Below are positions 13,610 through 14,553 of a DNA stretch of 14,553 bases, one piece after another. The translations under genes and the position numbers were made by a program. The notes beneath the pieces are model-generated. The model worked only from the letters and a program-made list of their open reading frames with translations. It was not told the origin of the DNA and ran no database searches. Each line of letters begins with the position of its first letter. The stretch's first letter is position 1. Origin of the DNA: RGIG4576 sp964613095 (GTDB lineage: Bacteria > Bacteroidota > Bacteroidia > Bacteroidales > Muribaculaceae); the NCBI GenBank assembly GCA_964613095.1, contig CAZTFX010000055.1, forward strand, positions 1-14,553, written 5' to 3'.

Positions 13610-14485
13610 TTACTCTTCTTGCTCGTAATAGAATGAATAGTCAATACTCTTCATAAAGGTCTCGCGGTCGTTGATTTTATCGGTAAGTGCATCTTTTAGA
13701 AGAACACGAATACGACTGCTATTTGTATGGCTTGCTATCATAGCGTCAAGATACTCCTTCTTGTCTATCTTGCTCCAATCTACACACATCTTCATACGCT
13801 TCTTGAAAATCAAATCGAGCCAAATGCGGGTACTTCGACCATTACCCTCCATAAATGGATGTGCTGCATTCATCTCCACATACTTGTCCACAATCTCGTC
13901 AAAAGTTGTTTCAGGCATTGTTTCTACAATTTTTAGATAATTGAGCAGATGTTCAGCCAAACAGAACAGCGTATTACCCTTGGATATCGTCTTTGTGCGT
14001 ATTTTGCCAGCGAAGTCGTAAAGACCACCAAAGAGATAGGCGTGAATTTGTTTTAGTGATTTTACCTTACCTATATCTTTATTAGCCACTAGGTCGCTTT
14101 CCCACAGGGTATATGCCTTTTTTCGACTCTGTCCATCAATGGTATTGTCGCTGTAGGTGAACCAATCCAAAAAGGCGTTTGCTCTATTGTTGGGATAATG
14201 TTTGGCTAATGTCTGTACACACTCATTATCGAGGGCATCAGCGGTACGCTTTTTTCCATCGGGAGCCTCGAATTTGAAGTCGTGAGTGATACTCACGAGT
14301 TGAACGCCTTCGGTTGCCAGTTTCTTTTTTAGCCAACGCCAATAGTTACCCGCCTTGACATAGTCCGCTTCATCATTGATTGCACGAATTAAATCAATAG
14401 CCGAAAACCACCATTTGGAATTTTCCTCATCCCAAATAGCTCTCACCTCGCGGTCTTTATAAAATCTGATGGATATTTTTGACAT
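13610..14485 (-). CDS. BRO-N-like / Fic-domain fusion protein
   Basis: A 291-residue protein. Residues 1-115 resemble the BRO-N domain of phage and mobile-element proteins (IRAIWDEENSKWWFSAIDLI, YWRWLKKKLATEG, FEAPDGKKRTADALD, AKHYPNNRANAFLDWF), thought to bind DNA. Residues about 120-265 are a Fic domain: HAYLFGGLYDFAGKIRT (148-164), target-docking flap KTISKGNTLF (165-174) and the complete motif HPFMEGNGRSTR (209-220), with catalytic His209 and metal-binding Glu213. Fic enzymes usually transfer AMP from ATP to protein hydroxyls. The C-terminus, SFYYEQ (Ser284, Glu288), resembles the inhibitory (S/T)xxxE(G/N) helix of class III Fic proteins, though the last residue is Gln. No separate antitoxin gene is visible. 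It lies opposite ftsH, with an AT-rich upstream region, and may be accessory DNA. The target is unknown. Confidence 0.9.
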   Translation of the reverse strand: MSKISIRFYKDREVRAIWDEENSKWWFSAIDLIRAINDEADYVKAGNYWRWLKKKLATEGVQLVSITHDFKFEAPDGKKRTADALDNECVQTLAKHYPNNRANAFLDWFTYSDNTIDGQSRKKAYTLWESDLVANKDIGKVKSLKQIHAYLFGGLYDFAGKIRTKTISKGNTLFCLAEHLLNYLKIVETMPETTFDEIVDKYVEMNAAHPFMEGNGRSTRIWLDLIFKKRMKMCVDWSKIDKKEYLDAMIASHTNSSRIRVLLKDALTDKINDRETFMKSIDYSFYYEQEE

Positions 14486-14553
14486 ATTTTTAATTAACTT
14501 TAGGGAGGTTCTATAAATTAATCCATTGTTAATCAGTGTATTATTTGTATATT

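Noticed and set aside
1..14553. CRISPR array, tRNA, rRNA or complete insertion sequence
   Set aside because: No regularly spaced repeats, no cloverleaf or rRNA-like sequence, and no transposase reading frame with terminal inverted repeats were seen on either strand.

Overview
The window looks like a chromosomal segment from a member of the Bacteroidota, most likely order Bacteroidales. The grounds are a DUF3127 protein, an rsfS-ftsH gene pair, a lipoprotein with an acidic stretch after its lipobox cysteine, A-rich rather than classical Shine-Dalgarno leaders, and several matches to the Bacteroidota promoter core TAnnTTTG. Genus cannot be set from sequence alone.

Left part (about 190-8961, + strand): one apparent transcription unit of five genes for exported proteins, ending at a strong terminator. 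The order is (1) a periplasmic or surface protein with about five PEGA-like repeats and a C-terminal SUMF1/FGE-like domain, (2) an LPP20-like protein with two possible NTF2/SnoaL-like regions, (3) a WG-repeat protein starting at GTG, (4) a PorT-like outer-membrane beta-barrel, (5) a large lipoprotein whose N-terminal half resembles FimB/Mfa2-type proteins. All five begin with a signal peptide or lipobox, gaps are 27-82 bases, and genes 3 to 5 are visibly AT-rich. Behind gene 5 lies a 38-codon copy of the C-terminus of gene 2, so the block of genes 3-5 is bracketed by two copies of that gene end. Genes 1 and 2 also share a 22-base leader repeat and similar signal-peptide coding sequence. The locus thus looks built by duplication and recombination. 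It is the best candidate here for an undescribed envelope system, though no function can be assigned.

Middle (9024-10807, - strand): a compact likely operon of a DUF3127 protein with an SSB-like acidic tip, a 68-residue single-span membrane protein and a ROK-family sugar kinase. A bidirectional hairpin terminator separates the kinase from the left operon. The divergent region 10760-11033 carries promoter-like sequences for both directions.

Right (10955-13480, + strand): a housekeeping pair, ribosome silencing factor rsfS and membrane protease ftsH, behind a good Bacteroidota promoter match and ahead of a hairpin terminator.

Far right (13461-14485, - strand): a Fic-domain protein with an N-terminal BRO-N-like domain, an intact Fic motif and a probable C-terminal self-inhibitory motif, followed by a short coding-like relic. 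No tRNA, rRNA, CRISPR array or complete insertion sequence was seen.
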